A DNA stretch of 64,000 bases from an uncultured Collinsella sp. Lineage in GTDB: Bacteria > Actinomycetota > Coriobacteriia > Coriobacteriales > Coriobacteriaceae. Under the pieces are notes generated by a model. The model saw only the letters and a list, made by a program, of their open reading frames with translations, ran no database searches and had not been told where the DNA came from. The translations under genes were made by a program, and so were the position numbers. The stretch covers positions 62,001-126,000 of the forward strand of contig CATYDM010000001.1 of NCBI GenBank assembly GCA_958405195.1, read 5' to 3'. Below, piece after piece: positions 34,536 through 43,548 of the stretch (position 1 is its first letter; each line of letters opens with the position of its first letter).

Positions 34536-35345
34536 ATGATCGGAACCCGCACCTCATCGTCCTACACCCCGCACGTCGACGTCGATCCCGCCGACCGCCC
34601 GCTTATCCTGGTAGCACCACGCTGGGAAGAAGCGAAGCCCTATTTGAGCGAGACACTCTCCCCCAACGAGGAAATCGCAAGTGTCTTTGTCGACGCCATT
34701 CTTGCCGCCGGCGGCCTGCCGCTGCAGATGTCCATCACCGAGGACATTGAGGTTATCCGTCATTACGTCGATATCGCCGACGGCATCGCTATTCCCGGCG
34801 GCCCGGACGTCAACCCCAAGCGCTGGGGCGACGAGCGCCCTTACGACCCCACACTGTGCTGCGAGATTCGCGACCGTTTTGAGTTTAAGCTGGTTAACGA
34901 GGCGCTCCGCGCCAAAAAGCCACTCTTTACCACCTGCCGCGGCACGCAGCTGCTCAACGTCGCCACCGGCGGCACCCTGTGCATGGACGTGCCGAGCCTG
35001 GGTGCGCGCGAGGGTCGCACGCAGTGGCGTCACACCCACGTGCTCAACGATCCCGTGCACCCCGTCGAGGTCGTGCCGGGCTCGCTGCTGGAACGCGCGG
35101 TTGGCGGGCACAGGCTAATCCAGACCAACTCCGCACACCACTGCTGCGTCGACCGTCTGGGTAAAAGCACGCGCTTGGTCGCCAAGGCAACCGACGGCGT
35201 TCCCGAGTGCATCGAAGTCGAAGGCCAGCCGTTCTGCCTGGGCGTACAATGGCACCCTGAGTACACGTGGAAGACGCTCGAGACCGACTTTAACCTGTGG
35301 AAGTCGTTTGTCGAGGCAGCGGCCAAGGTTAAGCAGGCCCGCTAG
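34536..35345 (+). CDS. Gamma-glutamyl-gamma-aminobutyrate hydrolase family protein (peptidase C26)
   Basis: 269 residues with the class I glutamine-amidotransferase triad layout: nucleophile Cys in LFTTCRGTQLLNVATGG and catalytic His in LGVQWHPEYTW followed by the Glu region. IAIPGGPDVNPKRWGDE matches PuuD-like enzymes that release glutamate from gamma-glutamyl conjugates. Its place after a glutamate-type importer fits glutamate salvage. There is no clear ribosome-binding site, so it may be read through from the importer operon. Confidence 0.9.
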   Translation: MIGTRTSSSYTPHVDVDPADRPLILVAPRWEEAKPYLSETLSPNEEIASVFVDAILAAGGLPLQMSITEDIEVIRHYVDIADGIAIPGGPDVNPKRWGDERPYDPTLCCEIRDRFEFKLVNEALRAKKPLFTTCRGTQLLNVATGGTLCMDVPSLGAREGRTQWRHTHVLNDPVHPVEVVPGSLLERAVGGHRLIQTNSAHHCCVDRLGKSTRLVAKATDGVPECIEVEGQPFCLGVQWHPEYTWKTLETDFNLWKSFVEAAAKVKQAR

Positions 35346-35380
35346 CCCGCAAACCACTCAGTTTAAAGCCTCCTATGCCA

Positions 35381-35414
35381 GGTGGGCGGACACCAGCCAC
35401 GGTGCCCGCCCACC
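35381..35414 (+). terminator. Terminator after the C26 hydrolase
   Basis: GGTGGGCGGACACC and GGTGCCCGCCCACC pair over 14 bases (one mismatch) with a 6-base loop and a following TTGTATTT. It separates the convergent accessory ABC operon. Confidence 0.75.
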
Positions 35415-35439
35415 CTTGTATTTGGTATGCTCGGTATGA

Positions 35440-36276
35440 TTATCCCTCACAAACAATCAAAAAAAATCTCGACCGTAATCGGTCGACGGTAAAGCAAATG
35501 GCAAAAACGCTTGCTACGTTTATTAGGCAGTCAATTAGAATCGAAATGCATTGACTATTCCCCAACGGGGTCACGCCACAAATCCACATGAGCATCGAGG
35601 CTGGAAGCGGAAGCATGGAATTGGCCCCGAGCTGTATGTAGATCGCTACGACGTTGACAAGCAACAGCATGCCAATCGGACCGAAGCCGGACCCAAAATA
35701 GGAAACAGCAATCACGCAAGAGACCACGTATGCAAGGCAGACGACACTCGCCAGAAGAAGTCGATAGCAAAAAATATTCAGGTCGAAATACTGCTGAGCA
35801 TCTAAAACGATCGCGCAGTTAAGGCAGTACAAAACGACACTCGACAGGATAAACGCGCCCAAAAGGGCAAAAGAAGACAGCACCACTCGCGCAACGATAG
35901 CGCACACACGCTTCCCTCCCCGAGCCTCCGACAACCCCCACGGTTCCTCAATAAAGCCCGAACTGACAAAGCGCGGCACAATGCAAGCCGCGATGAACGG
36001 AAAGAACAATGCATGAGCCAACGGGGCTACGTTGAACAGCAGACCGCGAAAAACCTCTGCATTACCAAATAGAAGGACATCCTCTGCCGATAGCCGAAGC
36101 GTCGGGTCTGGGAAAAAGCCCAAGAAACTGTTCTCACGGAGGCTACAGAACCACATCGGGATAGAATTAATCTGCAACACCACCATGCACGCATAAATTA
36201 CCAGGATTAAGGCGTACGTCCATTTGCTCACATGCTTCAATTCTGAATGGAGGAATCTTTTAATCTGACGAGCCAT
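35440..36276 (-). CDS. ABC-2 type permease subunit of an accessory exporter
   Basis: 278 residues, about six helices. The ATG at 36276 is preceded by a GGGGGTG-like site; it overlaps the end of the upstream permease gene by 17 bases. Resembles the paired membrane subunits of lantibiotic-immunity (SpaE/SpaG, MutE/MutG) exporters in size and layout, but not by a specific motif I can name. The DNA of this operon is visibly more A/T-rich than its surroundings, suggesting transfer. Confidence 0.65.
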   Translation of the reverse strand: MARQIKRFLHSELKHVSKWTYALILVIYACMVVLQINSIPMWFCSLRENSFLGFFPDPTLRLSAEDVLLFGNAEVFRGLLFNVAPLAHALFFPFIAACIVPRFVSSGFIEEPWGLSEARGGKRVCAIVARVVLSSFALLGAFILSSVVLYCLNCAIVLDAQQYFDLNIFCYRLLLASVVCLAYVVSCVIAVSYFGSGFGPIGMLLLVNVVAIYIQLGANSMLPLPASMLMWICGVTPLGNSQCISILIDCLINVASVFAICFTVDRLRSRFFLIVCEG

Positions 36277-37084
36277 TGAGCACACCCCCAGCGCGAAAGT
36301 TCACGAGAGCGTAAATCAAAACCGATAGACAGCTGGCTGCCACGCCATATCCCAGAAGCGTCAGCTGCCCCATATCGCTATACCCAAGGGCACATCCGAC
36401 TCCAAGGTACGGCCCCGGAAGGAGCAAGATCCATCGCAAGGATGGTATAGGCGCCTGGAGGAAGGTTCCGTAGAGCGTCAAGCTCATGACAAATCCGATT
36501 ATTATCACAGCCCCGCTAAATACAGCGCTGCTTGTAATCCGATAGATGGTTACCGTCTCCAACGCAACCGATATCACCAATACGGCGTTGATTATCATTG
36601 CGGGCAAAAATGCAGCCAGCATGCTATGCGCATAGTTTTGCCCTCCACGTGTTATCGCTATTGCAAAAAGAAGAAGGCAAAGCGCACTATATGCTGCGCC
36701 AATTATTAAAGCAGACGAAAGCACATGTGCTAGGACCCCATTAAAGCGGGTAAGACCTCTTGCTGAAGAAATTCGGTGTCCCTCTTCATAGCCGCGCTCC
36801 TGTAAAATCGCCAGGCAAACGATGAGCGGAACGAACAGAGACGTGCCGGCAAAAGCACTGCGCACAAGGGACTCATCGGGTGCAGAAGGATCGATTACAT
36901 TCCAGCAGAAACCAATATCCTCCCCAAAAACGCTATTGCCAAAGGCGAGCAACGTTGTTCCGTTTTTTAGAAAGACACCGAAGAGAAGGCCGAACGCCAG
37001 AATAAGCGCAAGACCAAACTTCGCCGGAAACATCCTGTGCAAACGCATCATATCTGCCTTTATGGGATGGATCGCCCGCTTCAT
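36260..37084 (-). CDS. ABC-2 type permease subunit of an accessory exporter
   Basis: 274 residues with about six helices. A conserved-looking cytoplasmic segment is EERGYEEGHRISSARGLTRF-like (here ILQERGYEEGHRISS), typical of ABC-2 permeases where an early loop precedes helix 3. The start overlaps the ATPase stop by four bases (ATGA), so the three genes are translationally coupled. Probably forms a heterodimer with the product of 35440-36276. Confidence 0.7.
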   Translation of the reverse strand: MKRAIHPIKADMMRLHRMFPAKFGLALILAFGLLFGVFLKNGTTLLAFGNSVFGEDIGFCWNVIDPSAPDESLVRSAFAGTSLFVPLIVCLAILQERGYEEGHRISSARGLTRFNGVLAHVLSSALIIGAAYSALCLLLFAIAITRGGQNYAHSMLAAFLPAMIINAVLVISVALETVTIYRITSSAVFSGAVIIIGFVMSLTLYGTFLQAPIPSLRWILLLPGPYLGVGCALGYSDMGQLTLLGYGVAASCLSVLIYALVNFRAGGVLNGSSD

Positions 37085-37842
37085 AGCGAGACCGCCTTCA
37101 TCAAGCGCCTATAATACTCTTTTAGGGACGACGCCTCATCCCTTATGACGTCCATCGATTCCTTTTTCAGCAGTTCGCCGTCATGAATAAACACGCAACT
37201 TGTTGCAACTGATGCCAACTCATCCAAATCATGGCTAGAGATGAGCATGGTCTTACCCTGTTCTCGATTCAATCGACCGATAAGGGCCCATATACTCTCG
37301 ATGCCCAGCGGGTCCAAACCGTTTGCTGGCTCATCAAAAATAAGCAGGTCAGTGTCACCCAACAAAGCCGTAGCTATATCCAGCCGCCGTTTCATTCCCA
37401 GAGAAAAACTGCTTACGCTCTTTTTCTCTTCGACGTCCAGTCCAACTAGACTCAAAACGCGAGGAACCTCACGTTTCTCATCAAGCCCCCATTCCGCACA
37501 TCGGATCCGAAGATTCTCAACCGCACTGAGGGACTGGTATGCTCCGCTGGAATCTGGCACATAGCCGACACGCGTCCGCATCAGGCTAAGCTCTCTCTTT
37601 GATTTGCCTCCAAAGAGCTCCACGCTCCCCGACGATGGCTCGCAGAGGCCCAAGACGATTTTAATAAGCGTGCTTTTGCCCGCACCGTTTGCACCGACAA
37701 GGGCACAGAGCTCAGACTGATGCACCTCGAAGGAGACGTCATGCAAAACGCGCCGTTTCCCGTAGCGCTTTGACACCTTTGATAGCTTTATCGCTGATGC
37801 ACTCATTTGCCTCCCGTTCTGCTTGATAGCAAAACCGCTCAT
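37081..37842 (-). CDS. ABC transporter ATP-binding protein of the accessory exporter
   Basis: 253 residues. Walker A GANGAGKST, signature SFSLGMKRRLDIATALL (the LGMKRR variant common in drug/bacteriocin exporters), Walker B LLIFDEPANGLDP, switch His ISSHDLDEL. The chosen ATG (AAGGA 5 bases upstream) adds 12 residues before a second ATG with GGGAGG upstream; homologues usually begin near the second. The first gene of the three-gene operon, with a consensus-like TTGACA upstream. Confidence 0.88.
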   Translation of the reverse strand: MSGFAIKQNGRQMSASAIKLSKVSKRYGKRRVLHDVSFEVHQSELCALVGANGAGKSTLIKIVLGLCEPSSGSVELFGGKSKRELSLMRTRVGYVPDSSGAYQSLSAVENLRIRCAEWGLDEKREVPRVLSLVGLDVEEKKSVSSFSLGMKRRLDIATALLGDTDLLIFDEPANGLDPLGIESIWALIGRLNREQGKTMLISSHDLDELASVATSCVFIHDGELLKKESMDVIRDEASSLKEYYRRLMKAVSL

Positions 37843-37880
37843 ATCGTTCCTTCTTTCCTTTATCGTTTTTCATAGTTGTT

Positions 37881-37909
37881 ATTGTTTTTCGATAACTCAT
37901 ATTTGTCAA
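37881..37909 (-). promoter_or_regulatory. Promoter of the accessory ABC operon
   Basis: On the minus strand, a perfect TTGACA (37909-37904), 17 bases and AACAAT (37886-37881). The surrounding A/T-rich DNA contains GTTATTG...CGATAAC, a possible operator for the adjacent XRE protein. Confidence 0.5.
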
Positions 37910-37928
37910 GGTAATCTAAAAGAAAGAA

Positions 37929-37945
37929 CCCGTGTTAGACACGGG
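37929..37945 (-). terminator. Terminator of the XRE/DUF2975 operon
   Basis: CCCGTGT and ACACGGG with a three-base loop are followed on the minus strand by TTCTTTCTTTT. It separates the regulator pair from the ABC operon promoter. Confidence 0.8.
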
Positions 37946-37986
37946 CCCCTTTACGCTGATATTTCGTTATAGTTGTTCGCTTTATG

Positions 37987-38316
37987 CTACTCGTCGCTCA
38001 AATCTACAGCAAAGACTGATGTCGGAAGCGACGCCTCATTGCCTCCACCATTCCGCATCTGCCTCACGACATTTTTTGCACGCTCAACAATAAGCTCCTC
38101 AAGCTCTTTCTCACTCACCCGCCGAATAATATCTCCCGGTTGACAGTCAAGTTCATCGCAAATATCGAGAAGCGTCTTAAGGCGAATAGCTTTAATTTTT
38201 CCGTTTCTTAGCTTAGAAATATTAGCCGGAGTATGCCCCGTGGCACGAATCAGATCAGCACTGGTCTTTCCGGTCTTAAGTAGCTGCGTCTCAAGCTCGA
38301 TGATGAGATAGCTCAT
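37987..38316 (-). CDS. Small XRE family HTH regulator
   Basis: 109 residues. The HTH (about 8-65) reads LLKTGKTSADLIRATGHTPANISKLRNGK and LLDICDELDCQPGDII, the YozG-like short XRE form; a C-terminal helical tail follows. AGGAGG lies 4 bases before the ATG. It is eight bases downstream of a DUF2975 membrane protein, the usual partner of this regulator type, and upstream of the accessory exporter. Confidence 0.88.
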   Translation of the reverse strand: MSYLIIELETQLLKTGKTSADLIRATGHTPANISKLRNGKIKAIRLKTLLDICDELDCQPGDIIRRVSEKELEELIVERAKNVVRQMRNGGGNEASLPTSVFAVDLSDE

Positions 38317-38324
38317 GCTTCCTC

Positions 38325-38885
38325 CTACACAAGCTCGTCAGACTGCTCTTGGAGCAGCGAGGCATAACTCCAGATCACCGAGATACACAGACAGACAGCC
38401 GCGCCGATAAGCGACCCCGCATCAAAGGCAACGCCTTGGCAAATCTCAATAACGAAGGAATGAGGCACGACGTAAAGCTCCAGCCCACCAATGGTAAGAT
38501 TGACCGATCCGTAGGCACCAATAAGCGAAACCGCGGCGTTAACAGCAAAGGCAAGCGCAAGAACACGGATAAGCCGCACATGCGTCTTGGTAAAGGGCGA
38601 GACGCCTCGCGAGATGTTACGGCTGATCCCACACAGAACGACAAGCGAAATACCCACGACGAGTGCCAGGCACAGTCCGCTTGGGATAACGATGCACCCG
38701 CCATCGAGAAGCGTCACAACGCCGAAAGAATCGACAGAGGCAACGTTTGCAACCGCATACCAGATCACGTAAACAACCAACGCGGCAAAAGCGACGAGCA
38801 TCCCTGCAAAAACGGCTGCCATGCAAAAGCCAAGCTTCCTGATATTTTCGCCCGCTTTGGCCATACGCTGAACGCTGTTAGACAT
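38325..38885 (-). CDS. DUF2975-like membrane protein
   Basis: The ATG at 38885 (GAGGGTGAG upstream) gives 186 residues with four membrane helices and the loop ISRNISRGVSPFTKTHVRLIR, a DUF2975 hallmark (GxPF between helices 2 and 3). Such proteins pair with small XRE regulators, possibly as membrane-bound modulators. It is the first gene of a two-gene operon. Confidence 0.8.
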   Translation of the reverse strand: MSNSVQRMAKAGENIRKLGFCMAAVFAGMLVAFAALVVYVIWYAVANVASVDSFGVVTLLDGGCIVIPSGLCLALVVGISLVVLCGISRNISRGVSPFTKTHVRLIRVLALAFAVNAAVSLIGAYGSVNLTIGGLELYVVPHSFVIEICQGVAFDAGSLIGAAVCLCISVIWSYASLLQEQSDELV

Positions 38886-39027
38886 ACACTCACCCTCATC
38901 GACTCTATCGTTATTCGAACAGTTTATCGAACAACGATATTGATTGCATGCGGAAAGCCCCGCCAGTGCGCATAGGCCATTTACTAACCCGGAGGGGTGA
39001 GCGTGGATTTTTGGACACATATCGAAC

Positions 39028-39091
39028 GAGAGTGGATAATCTCCCACTTTGAGGCCGCCACCAGGCCTAAAACGGGAGATTATCCACTCTC
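39028..39091. repeat. 64-bp palindrome with perfect 18-base arms
   Basis: GAGAGTGGATAATCTCCC (39028-39045) and its exact complement (39074-39091) around a 28-base centre that itself holds GGCC...GGCC. It lies between the Hpt gene stop (39116) and the DUF2975 gene. Confidence 0.85.
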
Positions 39092-39115
39092 ATAGTCATC
39101 AAGGCCCGCAAGCTC

Positions 39116-39472
39116 TTATTCGGCCGCCTCGCGCAGGGCCGACATCGTAGCCGCATATTGCTGCTGCAACGCATGCATTCCCTCGCGAGCACCGTCAACG
39201 GCATCGGCGCCGCGCAACGCCTCGGTCACCACGACCGCCGGCTCGTACAGATTATCGAATCCCAGGTTCTGGCTCACGCCCTTGAGCGTGTGCGCTGCCA
39301 TAAACGCACCTTCGGCGTCTCCCGCCGCCATGGCGGCCTCCAGTTTGTCCATGCTCTCGTCATCCAAAAACTTGAGGGCAAAGCGGGCAAGCATTTCCCC
39401 GCCCATCAGCCGAGCGCACGCGTCATCATAATTAGCGCCGATCTTCTCATACGCCTCACGCATGGAAATCAT
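39116..39472 (-). CDS. Hpt domain phosphotransfer protein
   Basis: 118 residues, a single Hpt four-helix domain with the phosphorylatable His in FMAAHTLKGVSQNLGF. Hpt proteins pass phosphate between receiver domains. It lies 24 bases downstream of a REC-containing HD-GYP protein and is probably its partner; no hybrid kinase is encoded in the window. AAGGAG is 11 bases upstream of the first ATG, closer spacing would need a later start. Confidence 0.9.
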   Translation of the reverse strand: MISMREAYEKIGANYDDACARLMGGEMLARFALKFLDDESMDKLEAAMAAGDAEGAFMAAHTLKGVSQNLGFDNLYEPAVVVTEALRGADAVDGAREGMHALQQQYAATMSALREAAE

Positions 39473-39496
39473 GGATTAAAAACTCCTTTGGTCAAA

Positions 39497-41377
39497 CTAA
39501 ATCGTGGGAAACGCGACGACATCGGCGGGGCGTGCCAATGTCTCGGCAATTTGGTCTTGCACCTCGAGCAAACAGTCGAGCAGCAACGGGTTAAAGGTGC
39601 CGCACTTACCGTCCAGAATCATCTTGATCGCTTCCTCGTGCGGGATAGCGTCCTTGTACACGCGCACGCTCGTCAGGGCATCGTACACGTCGGCCACCGA
39701 AACCACCTGTGCGGCAATGGGAATTTCGTCGCCCTTAAGGCCATCGGGATAACCCTTGCCGTCCCAGCGCTCGTGGTGCCAACGCGCGATCTGGTACGCA
39801 TATTCCATAAGCGCATTGCCGGCGTGATGGCTACCCAGCTCACGCAGCATGTCGGCGCCGATCGTGGTATGTGTCTTCATAATCTCGAACTCCTCGGGCG
39901 TAAGGCGTCCGGGCTTGTTGAGAATCGCATCGTCAATCGACATCTTGCCGATATCGTGTAGCGCCGAAGCCAGGGCGATCGTGGAGCGTTCCTCATTGTC
40001 GAGGGAGATGGTGCCGCTACGCTGGACCAGACAGCCAAGCAGCAGCTCGGTCAGCTTCTCGATGTTCGTAACGTGCCTGCCGCTCTCGCCGTTACGAAGC
40101 TCCATGACGCCGGCCATGATGTCGATGAGCATGCGACTGTTCTTGACGCGCTCGTTGTACTGCTGGGACAGCAGGTTCGTCAGGCGGCGCTGCTTGGCGT
40201 ATAGGCGGATGGTGTTGCTTACACGGCGGCGCACGACACGGGAGTCAAACGGGCGGTTGATATAGTCCGAGGCGCCCAACTCGTACGCGCGCAGAACCAT
40301 ATCATCGGAATCTTCGCTCGAAATCATGATGACGGGCAGATTGTCACTAACCGATCGGCGCGACAGATCGGCCAGCACCTCAAAGCCGCTTATGCCCGGC
40401 ATGACAATATCCAGCAGCACGAGCGACAACTCATCGCCATAGCGGTCGACCATGTCAAGCGCCGTACGACCGTTGTCGGCCTCGAGGATGCAATACTCGT
40501 CCTTGAGCATCTCTTTGAGAATGGCTCGGTTCATCTCGGAGTCATCGACAATAAGCACCAAAGGCTTTTCGCTTTGGAAGGCCTCGATGGAATCGGCATC
40601 GGTCACGACCGTACCGGCTTTTGCCTTAGCGCGGCTCAATAACTGGACAGCGCGGCCAACGCCCTCATCGACCGTCTCGCCATGAATGCGAACGCCACCA
40701 ACACATGCCGTCAAGCTCACGTACTCATGGCCCGGAACAATCGTGGAATGAACGGCATCGGACACCTGATGCAGGCGACGGGTGAAGTCATCGGAGGGAA
40801 TATTGGGCATGACGACCACAAACTTGTCGCAGCCATAGCGCACAAGCTCGTCAGTCGAACGAATTCCGCTGCGTATGGCTGTCGCCACAGCACCGAGCGC
40901 AAGGTCGCCGGCATGACGGCCACACGTATCGTTGAAGACCCTAAAATCATCAAGGTCGATCACCGCAACGCCGGCATTCATGCGGGCGCTACGGAGCTTT
41001 TCCTCGTAATATCGGCGATTGCGCACGCTCGTCAGCACGTCGGTGTAGACAAGGTCCTCTTCTGCAGCCTCTTGCTCATCGATCGGACGCACCATCAGCA
41101 GGACGTGAGGCTCGCCCTCGACCTTCAGAGGGCGTAGGCGGGCGCGGTACTCAACACCATCGTTGAGCAGTTGCTCCGACACCTCATCGGAATCTGCCAA
41201 GGCCTCAAGACTCGATTGACGCAGACAAGGGCACCGATTGCCGGCGAGCAGGCAGTTAGGCTCGCTCTTAATCTGATCGGCCGACAGCAAACGCACCACG
41301 GGGTAGGTCTTTGCGACGCGGGCGACCTCAGCGGCAGCCTCCTCGTCGGTTAGATTGACCTCGTGATTATTGAGCAT
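39497..41377 (-). CDS. Degenerate GGDEF - receiver - HD-GYP protein
   Basis: 626 residues. Residues about 1-105 are a PAS-like N-terminus. A GGDEF-like domain follows (105-265) in which the active-site loop reads RYGCDKFVVV instead of GGDEF, so cyclase activity is unlikely. A receiver domain (about 272-390) has VLIVDDSEMNRAIL, the phospho-acceptor Asp in LVLLDIVMPGISGFEV and the Lys-region NRPFDSRV. The C-terminal HD-GYP domain (about 405-620) is intact: HDIGKMSIDDAILNKPG, HHERWDGKGYPDGLKG. I infer a phosphorylation-controlled cyclic-di-nucleotide or other phosphodiesterase, operonic with the Hpt protein. Confidence 0.92.
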   Translation of the reverse strand: MLNNHEVNLTDEEAAAEVARVAKTYPVVRLLSADQIKSEPNCLLAGNRCPCLRQSSLEALADSDEVSEQLLNDGVEYRARLRPLKVEGEPHVLLMVRPIDEQEAAEEDLVYTDVLTSVRNRRYYEEKLRSARMNAGVAVIDLDDFRVFNDTCGRHAGDLALGAVATAIRSGIRSTDELVRYGCDKFVVVMPNIPSDDFTRRLHQVSDAVHSTIVPGHEYVSLTACVGGVRIHGETVDEGVGRAVQLLSRAKAKAGTVVTDADSIEAFQSEKPLVLIVDDSEMNRAILKEMLKDEYCILEADNGRTALDMVDRYGDELSLVLLDIVMPGISGFEVLADLSRRSVSDNLPVIMISSEDSDDMVLRAYELGASDYINRPFDSRVVRRRVSNTIRLYAKQRRLTNLLSQQYNERVKNSRMLIDIMAGVMELRNGESGRHVTNIEKLTELLLGCLVQRSGTISLDNEERSTIALASALHDIGKMSIDDAILNKPGRLTPEEFEIMKTHTTIGADMLRELGSHHAGNALMEYAYQIARWHHERWDGKGYPDGLKGDEIPIAAQVVSVADVYDALTSVRVYKDAIPHEEAIKMILDGKCGTFNPLLLDCLLEVQDQIAETLARPADVVAFPTI

Positions 41378-41588
41378 ATGGGGCTCTTTCGATAGTTTCG
41401 CATGGTAGCGGTGGGTTCCAAATGTTACAAGGTTAACACCTTGCCGATGCAGGTAAGCACGTGAATGCTGTTACATTTTTATGAGTTGGCAGACGGCGCG
41501 ATTGAAGCCGCAGACGTGAGGTCTTGAGCACATTTGTTAACACGGCCGAAACGTTTGCGAGTGAAGGCTGTTTTGTTTTTTGCAGCTG

Positions 41589-42386
41589 TTAGAGCCCCAG
41601 GATGCCACGGACAGTCTGGGCAGCCGCTGTCGGGCGATCGCGCAGGCCGTTGTGCGCGCCGGGAACCATTACGAGTGGACAGCCCAAAAGCTCAGCCGCC
41701 ATCCTCGTGCCCGCCTCGCGGGGTGTACCGACCGAAAGCTCGCCCAAAAACACAGCCGACACCGCCTTTGATTCTCGGGCGCGCTCCCAGTCGGGAGCAT
41801 ATGTCATATTTGTTCCGTATTCATTGGCCATAAAGCAACGACCATTGTGCAGGGCATGCTTGGCTTCCGCTTCGGTCGTCCCAGGAGCCTCGGGGTCCAA
41901 GTCGCCGAGAGCTCCCAAGAAAAGCCGAAGCGCCCTTGAAACCTTTCCAGCCGCAATCATATCGAGCAAAATCGGAGCCGCGCCCATGCCGACGCCTTCG
42001 GCCGACACAGCCGGCTCATGCAGAATCGCACGGGCGACGAGATGGGGTTCGATGCGAAGAAGCTCCAGCGCCACCAACGTACCGGCGCTGTGCGCAAGCA
42101 CATTTGTCGGAGCGCCAACGTGTTCGATCACGGCCTGCAGGTCGGCGGCCTGAGCGGCAAGATCATAGCTGCCGTCTGCCGCTTCGCTGCTGCCGCCACA
42201 GCCGCGGCGGTCGTAGGCAATTACGCGGTAGTTGTGACTGAGCTCACATGCAATGCCGTCGAAAAATGTGCCGTCGACACAAGCGCCGTGCACGCACACC
42301 AAGGCAGGAGTATCAGGCGACACATCCGGGCCGGCATATTCGCGACAGGCAATCGTGGTGCCCGCATTCTCGACCGTAAAATCCAT
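41589..42386 (-). CDS. Alpha/beta hydrolase
   Basis: 265 residues: oxyanion-hole region VCVHGACVDG, strand-turn VIAYDRRGCGGSS, nucleophile elbow LAHSAGTLVALELL (Ser about 97), and catalytic His near the C-terminus in VPGAHNGLRDRP. Substrate is not predictable. GGGGG lies six bases before the ATG. Monocistronic as far as visible. Confidence 0.9.
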   Translation of the reverse strand: MDFTVENAGTTIACREYAGPDVSPDTPALVCVHGACVDGTFFDGIACELSHNYRVIAYDRRGCGGSSEAADGSYDLAAQAADLQAVIEHVGAPTNVLAHSAGTLVALELLRIEPHLVARAILHEPAVSAEGVGMGAAPILLDMIAAGKVSRALRLFLGALGDLDPEAPGTTEAEAKHALHNGRCFMANEYGTNMTYAPDWERARESKAVSAVFLGELSVGTPREAGTRMAAELLGCPLVMVPGAHNGLRDRPTAAAQTVRGILGL

Positions 42387-42611
42387 GTTGTGCCCCCATC
42401 ATCAACGCCCATCCAGTTGCGCGTCAGTACGGCTGGATAGACCCGCATTTCTTTACGCCTTGTTAACAGATTAACTTTACCCGACCCGAGGCTTTTCATG
42501 GCGCAGCATAATGAGCGACGTGAAAAAACGAAACTTGTAAAGCAAGAGCCCGCACCCTGCTTTGGAGCCGATGCTATGCTTAGGCACAATTGTCTTGAGG
42601 AGCATATGCCT

Positions 42612-43388
42612 ATGTCTACGTTTTTGAATGCCAGCCCCATCTTTGGGCCCGTTCGCAGCCGTCGCCTTGGTCTCTCGCTCGGCGTCAACATGATGCCGGC
42701 CAGCGGCAAAATCTGCACGTTCGACTGCATTTACTGCGAAAACGGCCTCAACGCCGAGCGCCCCTGTCACGAGCCGTACAACACAGCTGCCGTGGTACTC
42801 GACGCGCTCGAGGCAAAGCTGCGCGAGATGGCAACCGAGGGCGAACTTCCCGATGTGATCACCTTCGCAGGCAACGGCGAGCCCACCGCCGCACCGGAGT
42901 TTCCGCAGGCCATCGCCGGCGCCGTCGCGCTGCGCGACGAGCTTGCCCCAAACTCCAAGATCGCCGTGCTTTCCAACGGCACGCGCGCCGACCGTCCCGA
43001 GGTGCACGACGCGCTCATGATGGTCGACGACAACATTCTTAAGCTCGATACCGTCGACCCGGCGTTTATCCAGCTGCTCGACCAGCCTGTTGGCCCCTAC
43101 GACGTCGAGCACCAGATCAAGACGTTCGCAAGCTTTGACGGTCACGTTATTATCCAGACGATCTTTTTGACCGGCGAGTATCAGGGCAAGCTCATCGACA
43201 ACACCGGCGAGGAGTACGTTGCCCCCTGGCTCGCGGCGCTTGAGCGCATTCGCCCACAAGAAGTGACCATCTACACGGTAGCGCGCGAGACACCGATCGC
43301 CGGCCTTGCCAAAGCAGCGCCCGAGGTGCTCGACGCCATCGCCGCGCGCGTCCAAGCCCTCGGCATTCCCTGCCAGGTGAGCTACTAG
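42612..43388 (+). CDS. Radical SAM protein (COG0731-like)
   Basis: Of two close ATGs, that at 42612 has GAGGAG at normal spacing (9 bases), giving 258 residues; the one at 42606 has only 3. The cluster motif is C-TFD-C-IY-C (CTFDCIYCENG), preceded by GPVRSRRLGLSLGVNMMP, a combination seen in COG0731 radical SAM proteins. VITFAGNGEPTAAPEFP is the GGEP-type SAM site. The reaction is unknown; the family is related to tRNA wyosine-type and other modifiers. Confidence 0.88.
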   Translation: MSTFLNASPIFGPVRSRRLGLSLGVNMMPASGKICTFDCIYCENGLNAERPCHEPYNTAAVVLDALEAKLREMATEGELPDVITFAGNGEPTAAPEFPQAIAGAVALRDELAPNSKIAVLSNGTRADRPEVHDALMMVDDNILKLDTVDPAFIQLLDQPVGPYDVEHQIKTFASFDGHVIIQTIFLTGEYQGKLIDNTGEEYVAPWLAALERIRPQEVTIYTVARETPIAGLAKAAPEVLDAIAARVQALGIPCQVSY

Positions 43389-43429
43389 CAAAACCACGCA
43401 GCAGCTAGTGCCCGCCACCCCGCTCCATC

Positions 43430-43496
43430 AGTTGCGGTGATATAGTTCCTATTTATGCTGTTAAACCGCTTAAATCGGAACTATATCACCGCAACT
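43430..43496. repeat. Family C palindrome (GTTGCGGTGATATAG type)
   Basis: Perfect 20-base arms AGTTGCGGTGATATAGTTCC and complement (43477-43496) around a 27-base centre. Related elements at 51785 and 53011 share the GTTGCGGTG(A/G) tip. It lies between the radical SAM and map genes. Confidence 0.88.
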
Positions 43497-43548
43497 TTTA
43501 TGGACGCGTGGGTGGGCTATACTAGCTGCGAATGAAAGGAAGTTAGCC

